Both the position numbers and the translations under genes were made by a program. From contig NZ_LMUW01000091.1 in NCBI RefSeq assembly GCF_009765735.1, positions 37,316 to 101,315 on the forward strand: a stretch of DNA of 64,000 nucleotides, in the 5' to 3' direction. The stretch is from Xenophilus sp. L33 (GTDB taxonomy: Bacteria; Pseudomonadota; Gammaproteobacteria; Burkholderiales; Burkholderiaceae_C). Positions 49,897-60,385 of the stretch are shown in pieces; position 1 is the stretch's first letter; every line of letters begins with the position of its first letter. The notes under the pieces are model-generated. The model was not told the DNA's origin. It did not search any database and saw only the letters and a program-made list of their open reading frames with translations.

Positions 49897-50616
49897 ATGA
49901 CAGAACCCGTGAATGCCGATCCGGCGGAGCTCGCCAAATTTTCCGAACTCGCGCACCGCTGGTGGGATCTCGAAAGCGAATTCCGCCCGTTGCATGAAAT
50001 CAACCCGCTGCGACTCGACTGGCTCGACGGCATCGCGCCAATCGCCGGCGCCAAGGTGCTGGACGTCGGCTGCGGCGGCGGCATCCTGGCCGATTCGATG
50101 GCGCGGCGCGGCGCCGAGGTGCTCGGCATCGACCTGGCCGACAAGGCGCTCAAGGTGGCCCAGTTGCATGCGCTCGAGGCCGGCACCCGCGGCGTCAAGT
50201 ACCGCGAGGTGAGCGCCGAGGCGTTGGCCGCCGAGCAGCCCGGCACCTTCGACGTCGTCACCTGCATGGAGATGCTCGAACACGTGCCCGAACCGGCATC
50301 GGTCGTCAAGGCCTGCGCCGAACTGGTGAAGCCGGGCGGCTGGGTCTTCTTCTCGACCATCCACCGCAACCTGAAGGCCTTCATGCTGGCGATCGTCGGC
50401 GCGGAATACGTGCTGGGCATGTTGCCGCGCGGCACCCACGAATACCAGAAGCTCATTCGCCCGAGCGAACTGGCCGGCTATTGCCGGGCGGCCGGGCTGG
50501 ACGTCCGGCAAACGCGCGGGCTGCAGCACAACCCGCTGACCCGCCGCTACTGGCTCGACGACGACACCAGCGTCAACTACATGTTCGCGACGCGCCGCGC
50601 GCCGGTGGCCGCATGA
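49897..50616 (+). CDS. ubiG: Ubiquinone biosynthesis O-methyltransferase UbiG
   Basis: A 239-residue methyltransferase from ATG 49897. The N-terminus ELAHRWWDLESEFRPLHEINPLRL and motif I VLDVGCGGGILADSMA are typical of UbiG, and HEYQKLIRPSEL and GLQHNPLTRRYWL complete the pattern. It performs both O-methylation steps in ubiquinone synthesis. Its stop overlaps the gph ATG (ATGA). The order ompA - ubiG - gph is usual in the family. Confidence 0.95.
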   Translation: MTEPVNADPAELAKFSELAHRWWDLESEFRPLHEINPLRLDWLDGIAPIAGAKVLDVGCGGGILADSMARRGAEVLGIDLADKALKVAQLHALEAGTRGVKYREVSAEALAAEQPGTFDVVTCMEMLEHVPEPASVVKACAELVKPGGWVFFSTIHRNLKAFMLAIVGAEYVLGMLPRGTHEYQKLIRPSELAGYCRAAGLDVRQTRGLQHNPLTRRYWLDDDTSVNYMFATRRAPVAA

Positions 50617-51281
50617 AGCCGACCGAAGCGACCCGTGCGGTGCTGTTCGACCTCGATGGCACCCTCATCGACAGCGCCCCCGACCTCGGCGCTGCCGCCG
50701 ACCGGATGCGGACCGACCGCGGCATGCCGTCCCTGCCGCTCGAGCTCTACCGCCCGATGGCCGGCGCCGGCGCTCGCGGCATGCTCGGCATCGCCTTCGG
50801 CATCGCGCCGGAGGATGCAGGCTTCGAGGCCCTGCGCGACGAGTTCTTCATCAAGTACGAAGAGGTGATGTACGAGGCACAGGCCTTCGACGGCGTCGCC
50901 GAACTGGTGGCGGCGTTGGGCGCGCAGGGCCTGCTTTGGGGCGTGGTGACCAACAAGTCCAAGCGCTTCACCGAGCCGCTGACCCGCGCGATGCCGCTCT
51001 TCACGAGCGCGCGGGCGATTGTCAGCGGCGACACCACGCCCTTCGCCAAGCCGCATCCCGAGCCGCTCTTCGAGGCGGCCCGACGGCTGGGCGTGGCGCC
51101 TGGCGATTGCATCTACGTCGGCGACGACGAGCGCGACATCCTGGCCGGCCGCGCCGCCGGCATGCGCACCGTGGCTGCGACGTACGGCTACATGGGCGAA
51201 CAGGCGGATGTGGCGCGCTGGGATGCCGACGCCGCCATCGACTCGCCGATGGCGCTCTTGCAACTGCTCAAACAGGCCTAA
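50613..51281 (+). CDS. gph: HAD-family phosphoglycolate phosphatase
   Basis: A 222-residue HAD hydrolase. Motif I is LFDLDGTLIDS with catalytic D13 and D15; motif II is VVTNKS; motif IV is YVGDDERDILAGRAAG. The cap is the type I four-helix form. It removes phosphoglycolate formed in DNA repair or RuBisCO by-reaction. It overlaps the ubiG stop (ATGA). Its 3' end contains the tmRNA promoter. Confidence 0.9.
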   Translation: MKPTEATRAVLFDLDGTLIDSAPDLGAAADRMRTDRGMPSLPLELYRPMAGAGARGMLGIAFGIAPEDAGFEALRDEFFIKYEEVMYEAQAFDGVAELVAALGAQGLLWGVVTNKSKRFTEPLTRAMPLFTSARAIVSGDTTPFAKPHPEPLFEAARRLGVAPGDCIYVGDDERDILAGRAAGMRTVAATYGYMGEQADVARWDADAAIDSPMALLQLLKQA

Positions 51282-51284
51282 AAT
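51258..51284 (+). promoter_or_regulatory. Likely promoter of the tmRNA gene
   Basis: TTGCAA (51258-51263) and TAAAAT (51279-51284) lie 15 bases apart, 10 bases ahead of the mature 5' end at 51294. The -10 box is well formed and the spacing is a little short. It overlaps the last codons of gph. Confidence 0.55.
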
Positions 51285-51293
51285 AGCTCGCTT

Positions 51294-51681
51294 GGGGCTG
51301 CACTGGTTTCGACGTGGGTTCGGAATCGCAGCGGTGCATGTCGAGCTGAATGCGCTCGTAAAACAGATTCAAACAAACTAACTGCAAACGACGAACGTTT
51401 CGCACTCGCCGCTTAATTGCCGGTGAGCTTTGCAACAGCAGGCCGATGGGCTGGGCAAGGGGGTGACAGAGCAATCTGGATCCTCCCGGCTGCAAAGATA
51501 ATCTACATGGGCTGGTCCTGATCCGGGTACCTTGGGTCGGGACGAGAAAATAGGGTGCTGGCGGCCGGTGTAGCGTGCGACTGCGCGACACCGGTGGCGA
51601 GACTCAAATCAGACCGCTAAACATGTAGATCTGTGCGACGAAGGCTTGCGGACGGGGGTTCAAATCCCCCCAGCTCCACCA
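51294..51681 (+). ncRNA. ssrA: Transfer-messenger RNA
   Basis: The 5' end GGGGCTG pairs with the 3' end CAGCTCC, followed by an encoded ACCA, giving the alanine-tRNA-like acceptor. The 3' domain has the T-loop GGTTCAAATCC. The tag frame is at 51384-51416 (codons GCA AAC GAC GAA CGT TTC GCA CTC GCC GCT TAA), giving ANDERFALAA. It rescues stalled ribosomes with SmpB. The 388-base length and the tag fit a betaproteobacterium. It sits between gph and a convergent MFS gene. Confidence 0.97.
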
Positions 51682-51689
51682 TATTTCCA

Positions 51690-51707
51690 AAGGGCCGACC
51701 GGCCCTT
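51690..51707. terminator. Bidirectional hairpin between tmRNA and the MFS gene
   Basis: AAGGGCC and GGCCCTT pair with a four-base loop, nine bases after the tmRNA CCA end and ten bases beyond the convergent MFS stop. T-runs are short on both strands (TT then CAA on plus, TT then TGG on minus). Position and symmetry suggest a shared terminator. Confidence 0.5.
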
Positions 51708-51717
51708 CAACCCGGCT

Positions 51718-53136
51718 TCAGCCGCCGGCCCGCGCCGGCCGCGCCCTGAAGCGCCACACCCCGGCCAGCGCGCCGAACATTGCGAAGCCGCAGGCGATCT
51801 TCAGGCAGACGATCGTCGCGCCGTCCTGCACCACCGCGAACACCACGGCGACCAGCGCCGAGCCCAAACACCAGCCGAAGGTACGCGCCAGCGCGAGCAT
51901 GCCGCCGGCCGCGCCCGAGCGGCGCAGCGGGCCCGCGGTCATGAGGATGGTGTTGTTCGGTGTCTGGAAGAAGCCGAAGCCGATGCCACACAGCGCCATG
52001 CGCCAGCTGACGTCGAGCGCGGAGGGCAGGGGCGGCATGATCGCGAGCAGGGCCAGGCCGATCGCGAGCACCGCGAGGCCGAGGCTGCCCAGCAGGGCGG
52101 GCGAGTGCCGGGCGGTCAGTCGACCGGCGATCGGCGCCGCGACCACCACCAGCAGCGGCCACGGCGTCACCAGCAGGCCGGTCTCCACCGGCGAGCGATG
52201 CTCGACCGTCTGGAACAGGAAGGGCAGCGACACGTAGGCCAGGATCTGCGCCGCATAGGAGCAGACCGAGGTGACGATCGACAGTGCGAAGAGCGGGATC
52301 CGCATCAGGTCCAGCGGCACCAGCGGTGCCTCCTGCCTCGACTGGTGCACCACCAACAGGGCCAGCGCCAGGACGCCGCCGGCGATCGCCGCGGCCGCCT
52401 CGCGCGGATGGAGGCCGAGCGTATCGACGCCGGCGACGATCAGGCCCAGCGCCAGCGCGCTGAGCAGCGCGCCGCCCAGGTCGAAGCGACGCGGCTGCGG
52501 CTCGCTGCGCGGCGCGTTCGGGAAGAAGGCGAAGCCGGCGGCGACGCAGATCGGCACGTTGACCAGGAACAACCAAGGCCAGCGCGCCACCGACAGGATC
52601 GCGGCCGCGATCGAAGGCCCCGCGGCGGCCGACAGCGCCACCGACAGTGCGATCAATGCCAGCCCGCTGCCCAGCTTCTCGGGCGGCAGGATGCGCCGTG
52701 CGATGGCCGGCGAGATCGCGGCCATCAGCGCGCCGGTCCCGCCCTGGAGCAGCCGGAAGAAGATCAGCATCGGCAGCGAGTCCGACATGGCGCAGCCGAG
52801 GGAAGCCACGCCGAAGCTCACCAGCCCGATGCCGTAGATCAGCTTCAGGCCGCGGATCTCGCCCAGTGCCGCGGCCGGCAGCAGGCACAGGGCCGCGCCG
52901 AGCTGGAACACGTTGACGACCCACACGGTGGCGGCCGCGCTGGCGCTGAACTCGTTGGCGATGGTCGGCAGCGCGAGGTTGGCGATCGCGCTGTCGAGGG
53001 TGGCGATCGCGACCCCGGCGAGCAGTGTCGCCATGACCCAGCGGCGCGCCGCGGGCGAGAGAGGAAGGACGGGGATTGTGGGAGCGAGGGTGGCCGGTCG
53101 ATTCACGCGGGGACTCTGGTCGAGGCAAAGATGCAT
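51718..53136 (-). CDS. MFS drug exporter, EmrB/QacA (DHA2) type
   Basis: A 472-residue protein from ATG 53136 (a GTG at 53106 is possible). About 14 membrane helices. Motif A-like and DHA2 signatures are LDSAIANLALPTIANEF, FRLLQGGTGALMAAISPAI and the antiporter-type segment AAGPSIAAAILSVARWPWLFLVNVP. Such pumps export drugs or dyes. No TolC-type or HlyD-type partner is next to it. It is downstream of the AAA ATPase gene by 19 bases on the same strand, and convergent with tmRNA. Confidence 0.85.
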   Translation of the reverse strand: MHLCLDQSPRVNRPATLAPTIPVLPLSPAARRWVMATLLAGVAIATLDSAIANLALPTIANEFSASAAATVWVVNVFQLGAALCLLPAAALGEIRGLKLIYGIGLVSFGVASLGCAMSDSLPMLIFFRLLQGGTGALMAAISPAIARRILPPEKLGSGLALIALSVALSAAAGPSIAAAILSVARWPWLFLVNVPICVAAGFAFFPNAPRSEPQPRRFDLGGALLSALALGLIVAGVDTLGLHPREAAAAIAGGVLALALLVVHQSRQEAPLVPLDLMRIPLFALSIVTSVCSYAAQILAYVSLPFLFQTVEHRSPVETGLLVTPWPLLVVVAAPIAGRLTARHSPALLGSLGLAVLAIGLALLAIMPPLPSALDVSWRMALCGIGFGFFQTPNNTILMTAGPLRRSGAAGGMLALARTFGWCLGSALVAVVFAVVQDGATIVCLKIACGFAMFGALAGVWRFRARPARAGG

Positions 53137-53155
53137 TGTCGGGCCGGCGTCTCCT

Positions 53156-53902
53156 TCACCGCTCCAGCAGGACGCGCAGCATCCGCTGCGGGTTCGCCAG
53201 GAAGTCGTGCGTGACCCGGTAGTGCTCGGTCTCTTCGTAGGCGACCCGTGTGATGCCGTCGGCGTCGCAGCGGTAGATCCAGGCATCGGGATAGGCCATC
53301 AGGATCGGCGAGTGCGTCGCCACGATGAGCTGCGAATCGTCCAGCACCAGGTCGTGCATGCGCGACAGCACCGCGAGTTGGCGCTGCGGCGAGAGCGCGG
53401 CTTCGGGTTCGTCGAGGATGTAGATGCCCTGGCCGCCGAAGCGCTCGGTCATCAGCGCCATGAAGGATTCGCCGTGCGACTGCTCGTGCAGCGAGCGGCC
53501 GCCGTACGAGGCGATGGCGGGCGGTCCGAACGAAGGCTGCTCGTCGAGATGCTCGATTTCCGTGGCGACGTTGAAGAAGCTTTCCGCGCGCAGGAAGAAG
53601 CCGTCGCGTGGCCGCTTCACGTTCTTCGACAGCCGCAGGTATTCGTGCAGCTCCGAATGCGAGCGCCGGGTCTCGAAGTGGAAGTTCCTGCTGCCGCCTT
53701 CGGCATTGAAGCCCAGCGACACGGCCATCGCCTCCAGCAGCGTCGACTTGCCGCTGCCGTTCTCGCCGACGAAGAAGGTCACCTTGGGATGCAGCTCGAT
53801 GCGCTCGAAGTTGCGCAGCGCCGGCAGGCTGAACGGGTGGCGGTCGAATGACGGGACCTTGTCACGCAGCAGGGCCACGCGACTGACGTAGGCGGCCGGC
53901 AT
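53156..53902 (-). CDS. Stand-alone AAA ATPase (SMC-type fold)
   Basis: A 248-residue ATPase. Walker A is FVGENGSGKSTLLEAM; the ABC-type signature region is SHGESFMALM, and Walker B is GIYILDEPEAALSPQRQLAVL with the switch ATHSPILM. No coiled coil longer than a short linker, so it is not a RecN or SMC. Proteins of this type (predicted ATPase, COG3910) have unknown roles. It overlaps nothing; the propeller gene follows upstream on the same strand after four bases. No second toxin-like gene was seen, so defence function is not assigned. Confidence 0.8.
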   Translation of the reverse strand: MPAAYVSRVALLRDKVPSFDRHPFSLPALRNFERIELHPKVTFFVGENGSGKSTLLEAMAVSLGFNAEGGSRNFHFETRRSHSELHEYLRLSKNVKRPRDGFFLRAESFFNVATEIEHLDEQPSFGPPAIASYGGRSLHEQSHGESFMALMTERFGGQGIYILDEPEAALSPQRQLAVLSRMHDLVLDDSQLIVATHSPILMAYPDAWIYRCDADGITRVAYEETEHYRVTHDFLANPQRMLRVLLER

Positions 53903-53906
53903 CCGC

Positions 53907-55055
53907 TCAGCGCATGTTCCCGGTGTGACCGAAGGAATTGCGCCCCGGCTGCGGCCACACGGTCAGGCCGTGCGGCTGGGTACCGACCGGGATCTTCACG
54001 ACCGCGCCGGTGCGGGTGTCGAAGGAATAGACGACGTCGTCGTAGCGGCCCGAGAGCCAGAGGTGGCTGCCGTCGGCGCTCACGTTGCCCATGTCGGGGC
54101 TGCCGCCGCCGGGGATCGGCCAGGTCGCGACCACCTTGCGGGTCGCGAAGTCGAGCACCGAGACGTTGCCGGGGCCGCCCTTGGTGCCGTGGATCTTGTT
54201 CGAGCCCCGGTTGGCGATGTAGAGCTGGGTGCCGTCGCGGCTCGGGTAGAGGCCGTGCGTGCCGACGCCGGTCATGATGAAGCCGGTCTCGCGGAAGGCG
54301 TCGCCGTCGATCTCGAAGACGCCGTCGGCCATCATGTCGGCCACGTAGAACACCTTGCCGTCGGGCGACACGCGGATGTCCTGCGGCATGCCGCCCCTGG
54401 ACAGCTTGAGGTAGCCGATCACCTTGTGCTCGACCATGTCGATCTTGGCCAGGTGGCCGCCGAATTCGCAGGTGAAGATCGCGTAGCGGCCGTCGATCGC
54501 GAAGTCGGCGTGGTTGATGCCGGCGCACTCCGGCGTGGCCAGCGAGAACTCCAGCGCCAGCGTGTGCGGGTCGCGGAAGTCGAGCCGCTTGAGCGCCTCG
54601 GCGACCACGATCGCGTGCTTGCCGTCGGGCGTGAAGTACATGTTGTAGGGGTCGTCGACCGCGATCGGCTTGCCGGGCTTGCCGGTGAGCGGATCGATCG
54701 GGATCAGGCTGCCCTTGGTCGTGCCTTCGGCATTGTTGGCGACCCACAAGGTCTTGAGGTCCCAGGACGGCACCACGTGCTGCGGATTGCTGCCGACCTT
54801 GAAGCGGTCGACCACCTGGTTGGTCGCCGGGTCGATCACGTAGACGTCGTTCGACTTGACGTTCGGCACGTAGACCCGCTGCAGCGCGCCCGCGACCGCG
54901 GGACTCATCTTGCCGGCCGCCGCCTCGCTGTAGAGGTTGGACGGATCGACGATCGCGGGCATGCCCGGCAGGGCCGGCTCGATCGCCTCCGCGTCGTTCA
55001 CGAGCAGCGCCGCGGCGGCAAGCAGGAGCGAGGGAAGGGTGCGGGCGATGGGCAT
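53907..55055 (-). CDS. Exported YVTN beta-propeller protein
   Basis: A 382-residue protein from ATG 55055 with an aggag ribosome site. Signal peptide MPIARTLPSLLLAAAALLVNDAEA. Repeated units include YVPNVKSNDVYVIDPATNQVVDRFKVGSNPQHVV and LYIANRGSNKIHGTKGGPGNVSVLDF, each a beta-propeller blade; seven can be counted by eye. Members with PQQ-linked or heavy-metal dehydrogenases are known, but none is near. It lies between the ATPase and the creatininase-family gene on the same strand. Confidence 0.82.
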   Translation of the reverse strand: MPIARTLPSLLLAAAALLVNDAEAIEPALPGMPAIVDPSNLYSEAAAGKMSPAVAGALQRVYVPNVKSNDVYVIDPATNQVVDRFKVGSNPQHVVPSWDLKTLWVANNAEGTTKGSLIPIDPLTGKPGKPIAVDDPYNMYFTPDGKHAIVVAEALKRLDFRDPHTLALEFSLATPECAGINHADFAIDGRYAIFTCEFGGHLAKIDMVEHKVIGYLKLSRGGMPQDIRVSPDGKVFYVADMMADGVFEIDGDAFRETGFIMTGVGTHGLYPSRDGTQLYIANRGSNKIHGTKGGPGNVSVLDFATRKVVATWPIPGGGSPDMGNVSADGSHLWLSGRYDDVVYSFDTRTGAVVKIPVGTQPHGLTVWPQPGRNSFGHTGNMR

Positions 55056-55089
55056 GGCGTCTCGGCTCCTGGGCTGCAGTGGCTGGGGA

Positions 55090-55932
55090 TTATGGGCGGG
55101 CGGTGTCCTTGCGGATCGCCTCGACCGTCTGCGAGACGATCGCCTCGACACCCGGCTTGCCGAGCTCCGCGCTGGCCCGGCGCGGGTCGCCGCCGTAGAC
55201 GCCGTCGGCCGGGCCCGGCTTGGGCGCGTCGCGCAGGCGCGCCTCGCGCACCATGCCCGGAACGGTCGCCAGTTGCAGCGAGGTGTCGGCCAGGCCGGCG
55301 TGGGTACCGATCTCGTCGTCGCGGAAGCCCTTGGCGCGCAGCAGCGCGGCGAAGCCCTCGGAGCTGGTCTCGTAGTAGGCGGGCGGCACGAAGGCGCGGG
55401 CGCCGGAACCGCCCCAGGCTTTGTTCAGCTGCGCCACGACCCGCTGCACGTCCTTCTGGTAGCCGCCGTGGTCGCCGAGGAAGACGATGTTGCGAAAGCC
55501 GTGCGCCTTGAAGCCGTTGGCGGCCGAGGCGAGCGTCTTCTCGAAGACATCGTCGGGCACGGTGATCGTGCCGGGAAAGCGCATGTGCGAGGTCGGCGGG
55601 TCGTAGCCGCCTTCGGGCACGTAGGCGATGACCGGGGCGACGATCGCGTCGCCGAGCGCCTCGGCGATCCGCCGCGACAGGTAGAGGGCGCGGGCGTTGT
55701 GCTTGCCGAGCGCGACGTCGGGGCCGCTCTGCTCGGTGCCGCCGATGGGCACGATGACCGTGGTCTTGCCGGCGCGGACCTGGTCGCGCAACTCGGTCCA
55801 GGTCAGCTCCTCGAGCATCACGGTGCGCGGCACCGGCTGCGCCTGGGCGGTCGGCAAGGCGATCCGTGGAGCAAGGAAAAGCCCCAGCGACAAGGCGACC
55901 GGGACGGCGAGCGCGCCGATGCGAAGCTTCAT
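55090..55932 (-). CDS. Creatininase-family exported protein with altered metal ligands
   Basis: A 280-residue protein with a signal peptide (about residues 1-32). The creatininase region reads IGGTEQSGPDVALGKHNARA; the histidine in the usual EQHGPH motif is serine (E67-Q68-S69) and the TD motif is KH (H78). The other metal region is FLGDHGGYQKD. Members hydrolyse creatinine or cyclic amides, mostly in the cytoplasm. The altered site and secretion suggest another amide substrate. It is divergent from ggt. Confidence 0.8.
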   Translation of the reverse strand: MKLRIGALAVPVALSLGLFLAPRIALPTAQAQPVPRTVMLEELTWTELRDQVRAGKTTVIVPIGGTEQSGPDVALGKHNARALYLSRRIAEALGDAIVAPVIAYVPEGGYDPPTSHMRFPGTITVPDDVFEKTLASAANGFKAHGFRNIVFLGDHGGYQKDVQRVVAQLNKAWGGSGARAFVPPAYYETSSEGFAALLRAKGFRDDEIGTHAGLADTSLQLATVPGMVREARLRDAPKPGPADGVYGGDPRRASAELGKPGVEAIVSQTVEAIRKDTARP

Positions 55933-56127
55933 GGATTCCCTGTGGATTGGCGGAGGATCGGCCGGGCATTATGGGCCGGCGCCGGCGGCCCCGGGGCTTG
56001 GCCGCGGCGGCGCGGCCGAAGATCGAAAAAATGGCATCATCACCGCCGCGCCGGCGGTTGACGCTGCCGGTTCCATCCCCCACAGCCACGCTCCGAGCCC
56101 GTTCGCGGGACCGCACCCTTGCACGCC

Positions 56128-57863
<1,736 letters not shown>

Positions 57864-57864
<1 letters not shown>

Positions 57865-58607
57865 TGCGGCTCGAGGACATCCTCTACACCCAGGGCTTCG
57901 GCACCCGGCGCGTCTGCGCCGGGCTCGTGCAGCAAGGCTGGGTCACGGTGAACGGCGCCGCGGTCACCGACCCGGGCACCGACTTCGACACCGACGGCCT
58001 GCGCTTCACGGTGCAGGGCGTCGACTGGGAATATCACGCCCAGGCCTACCTGATGCTCCACAAGCCGGCCGGCACCGAGTGCTCGCAGAAGCCCTCGACC
58101 TATCCGAGCATCTACACCTTGCTGCCGTCGCCGCTGCGGCTGCGGCCGAACAAGGGCGCGGTGCAGGGCGTGCAGGCGATCGGCCGGCTCGACCAGGACA
58201 CCACCGGCCTCCTGCTGCTCACCGACGACGGCCAGTTCATCCACCGCATGGGTTCGCCCCGGCACCACGTGCCGAAGGTCTACGAGGTGACCACCAGGCA
58301 TGCGGTCGACGCGTCGCAGGTGGCGCGCCTCGTGGCCGGCGTGGTGCTGGACGACGATCCGAAGCCGGTGCGGGCCGCGGCCTGCGAGCAGACCGGCGAG
58401 ACCCGGCTGAGCCTGACCCTCACCGAAGGCAAGTACCACCAGGTCAAGCGCATGCTGGCCGCGGTCGGCAACCGGGTCGAGGCGCTGCACCGTTCGCGCA
58501 TCGGCGACCTGGTGCTGCCGCCGGCGCTGGCGCCGGGCCAGTGGCGCTGGCTGAGCGGCGACGAGGTCGAGGCGCTGCGGGCGCCGAGGCCGCGCCAGGT
58601 CGCTTGA
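57864..58607 (+). CDS. RsuA/RluB-type rRNA pseudouridine synthase
   Basis: A 247-residue protein: an N-terminal S4 RNA-binding domain (residues 1-60, MRLEDILYTQGFGTRRVCAGLVQQGWVTVNG) and the pseudouridine synthase core with the catalytic motif GRLDQDTTGLLLLTDDG and LTEGKYHQVKRMLAAVGN. It modifies 16S or 23S rRNA; RsuA (16S U516) is the closest by length but the exact target is not determined. Starts one base inside the ggt stop. Confidence 0.88.
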
Positions 58608-58632
58608 CACGCTGGCGTTATCCTCCGTCCCG

Positions 58633-59505
58633 ATGCGTCTGCTCCTCGATTCCTTCTGGCGTTCGGTGGCCTATTGCCTGCACCCGCGGGTGATCCTGCT
58701 GTCGCTGCTGCCGCTGGGAATGATGGTGGTGCTGGCCGCGCTGCTCGGCTACTTCTGGTGGGACCCGGCGGTCGCCTGGACCCGCGAGGCGCTGGAGGCC
58801 TGGCCGCTGCTGTCGAGCGTCTGGGGCTGGATCGGCCGCTTCTTCCCGGGCAGCGTCACGGCCAGCGTGGCGCCGCTGGTGGTGGTGGTCGCGGCCACGC
58901 CGCTGATCGTGGTCATCTCGCTGCTGGTGGTCTCCGGCTTCATGGCGCCGGCGCTGACCCGGCTGGTGGCCGAGCGCCGCTTCCCGTCGCTGGAGCGCAA
59001 GAAGGGCAGCTCGGTGGTCGTCAGCCTGCTGCGTTCGCTCGGCCTCACCCTGCTCGCGGTGCTGGCGCTGGTGGTGTCGATGCCGCTCTGGCTGATCCCG
59101 CCGCTGGTGCTGATCCTGCCGCCCTTGATCTGGGGCTGGCTCACCTACCGCGTGATGAGCTACGACGCCATGAGCGAGCACGCCAGCGCCGAGGAGCGCT
59201 CTGCCATCCTGCGGATCCACCGGCTGCCGCTGCTCGGCATCGGCGTGCTGTGCGGCTACCTGGGCGCGGCGCCGAGCCTGGTCTGGGCCTCGGGCCTGCT
59301 GTTCGCCGCCGCCTTCTTCGTGCTGATACCGCTCGCGATCTGGATCTACACCCTGGTGTTCGCCTTCTGCGCGCTGTGGTTCTCTCACTATTGCCTCGAC
59401 GCCCTGGCGCGCCTGCGCAGCCAGCGCGCCGCAGCGGCCATCTCACCCCTCACGGCCGCGCCGGCGGATGCCGCCGCACTGGCCAGCCAATGGAGCGCAC
59501 CATGA
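58633..59505 (+). CDS. EI24/CysZ-family membrane protein
   Basis: A 290-residue protein with about six membrane helices. The N-terminus DSFWRSVAYCLHPRVILLSLLPLGMMVV and YRVMSYDAMSEHASAEERSAI are EI24-family signatures, seen in CysZ, but several CysZ residues cannot be verified. Transport role uncertain; no sulfate gene is nearby. Overlaps the start of the CinA-like gene (ATGA), so the two are probably co-translated. Confidence 0.8.
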   Translation: MRLLLDSFWRSVAYCLHPRVILLSLLPLGMMVVLAALLGYFWWDPAVAWTREALEAWPLLSSVWGWIGRFFPGSVTASVAPLVVVVAATPLIVVISLLVVSGFMAPALTRLVAERRFPSLERKKGSSVVVSLLRSLGLTLLAVLALVVSMPLWLIPPLVLILPPLIWGWLTYRVMSYDAMSEHASAEERSAILRIHRLPLLGIGVLCGYLGAAPSLVWASGLLFAAAFFVLIPLAIWIYTLVFAFCALWFSHYCLDALARLRSQRAAAAISPLTAAPADAAALASQWSAP

Positions 59506-60302
59506 ATCGATCTGTCGGTCTGATCGTCGTCGGCGACGAAATCCTCTCGGGCAAGCGCCTCGACAAGCACATGCCGAAGGTCATCGAGCTGCTGTCGGCA
59601 CGCGGCCTGGAGCTGGCCTGGGCCGAGTACGTCGGCGACGTGCCCACCCGCATCACGGCGGCGCTGGCGCGGGCCTTCGCCTCCGGCGACATCGTCTTCT
59701 CGACCGGCGGCATCGGCGCCACGCCGGACGACCACACCCGCCAGTGCGCGGCCGCCGCGCTCGGCGTGCCGCTGGCCCTGCATCCGGAAGCCGAGGTGCT
59801 GATCCGCGAGCGCATGCAGGACACGGCGCGCGAGCAGGGCACGGTCTACGAGCCGGACCGCCCGGACAACGTCCACCGCCTGAACATGGGCGTGTTCCCG
59901 CTCGGCGCGAAGATCATTCCCAACACCTACAACAAGATCCCGGGCTTCAGCGTCGGCGACGTGCACTTCGTGCCCGGCTTCCCGGTGATGGCGTGGCCGA
60001 TGATCGAGTCGGTGCTCGACGGCCGCTACGCGGACCTGTTCGCCAAGGGACGGGCCAGCGAGAAGTCGGTGATCGTCTACGGTGCGATGGAAGCCTCGCT
60101 CACGCCGCTCATGGAGGCGGTCGAACGCGAGCATCCGGGCATCAAGGTGTTCAGCCTGCCGAGCGTGGACCATCCGGAGCACGGCCGCCACATCGAACTC
60201 GGCGTCAAGGGCGACACCATCAAGGTGGATGCCGCCTACGCCCAATTGTTGGGCGGATTGCACGCATTCGATGCGAAACTAGGCCCCGAACTGGTGCGTT
60301 GA
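59502..60302 (+). CDS. CinA N-terminal (molybdopterin-binding MoaB-like) domain protein
   Basis: A 266-residue protein beginning with SVGLIVVGDEILSGKRLDKHMPKVIELL and containing VFSTGGIGATPDDHTRQCAAAALG, which are typical of the MoaB/CinA N-terminal domain. The C-terminal nicotinamide-nucleotide amidase of full CinA is missing, so this is the COG1058-only form. It might process a nucleotide or pterin-like ligand; that is not established. The gene ends before the glnA regulatory region. Confidence 0.88.
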   Translation: MNRSVGLIVVGDEILSGKRLDKHMPKVIELLSARGLELAWAEYVGDVPTRITAALARAFASGDIVFSTGGIGATPDDHTRQCAAAALGVPLALHPEAEVLIRERMQDTAREQGTVYEPDRPDNVHRLNMGVFPLGAKIIPNTYNKIPGFSVGDVHFVPGFPVMAWPMIESVLDGRYADLFAKGRASEKSVIVYGAMEASLTPLMEAVEREHPGIKVFSLPSVDHPEHGRHIELGVKGDTIKVDAAYAQLLGGLHAFDAKLGPELVR

Positions 60303-60309
60303 GCCGAAA

Positions 60310-60326
60310 GGCACCAAATAGGTTAC
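60310..60326. promoter_or_regulatory. Candidate NtrC-binding site
   Basis: The stretch GGCACCAAATAGGTTAC matches 11 of 17 positions of the NtrC consensus TGCACC(N5)GGTGCA, the left half better than the right. It lies 60 bases upstream of the sigma-54 -24 box and just downstream of the CinA-like stop. A second TGGTGC half-site lies at 60292-60297. A plausible but unproved enhancer. Confidence 0.45.
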
Positions 60327-60385
60327 GAGCCGTCCCATTTCGGGCTGCCGATTGTCGGACGAAGCCCTTATTTCCCCTCGGACAA

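Noticed and set aside
51294-51681. Prophage or island attachment at the tmRNA 3' end
   Set aside because: No integrase follows, no repeat of the tmRNA 3' end was noticed, and the next genes look like normal chromosome.
53156-53902. Toxin-antitoxin or abortive-infection operon
   Set aside because: The ATPase has no partner nuclease, toxin or antitoxin gene in either neighbour, which are a transporter and a propeller protein.
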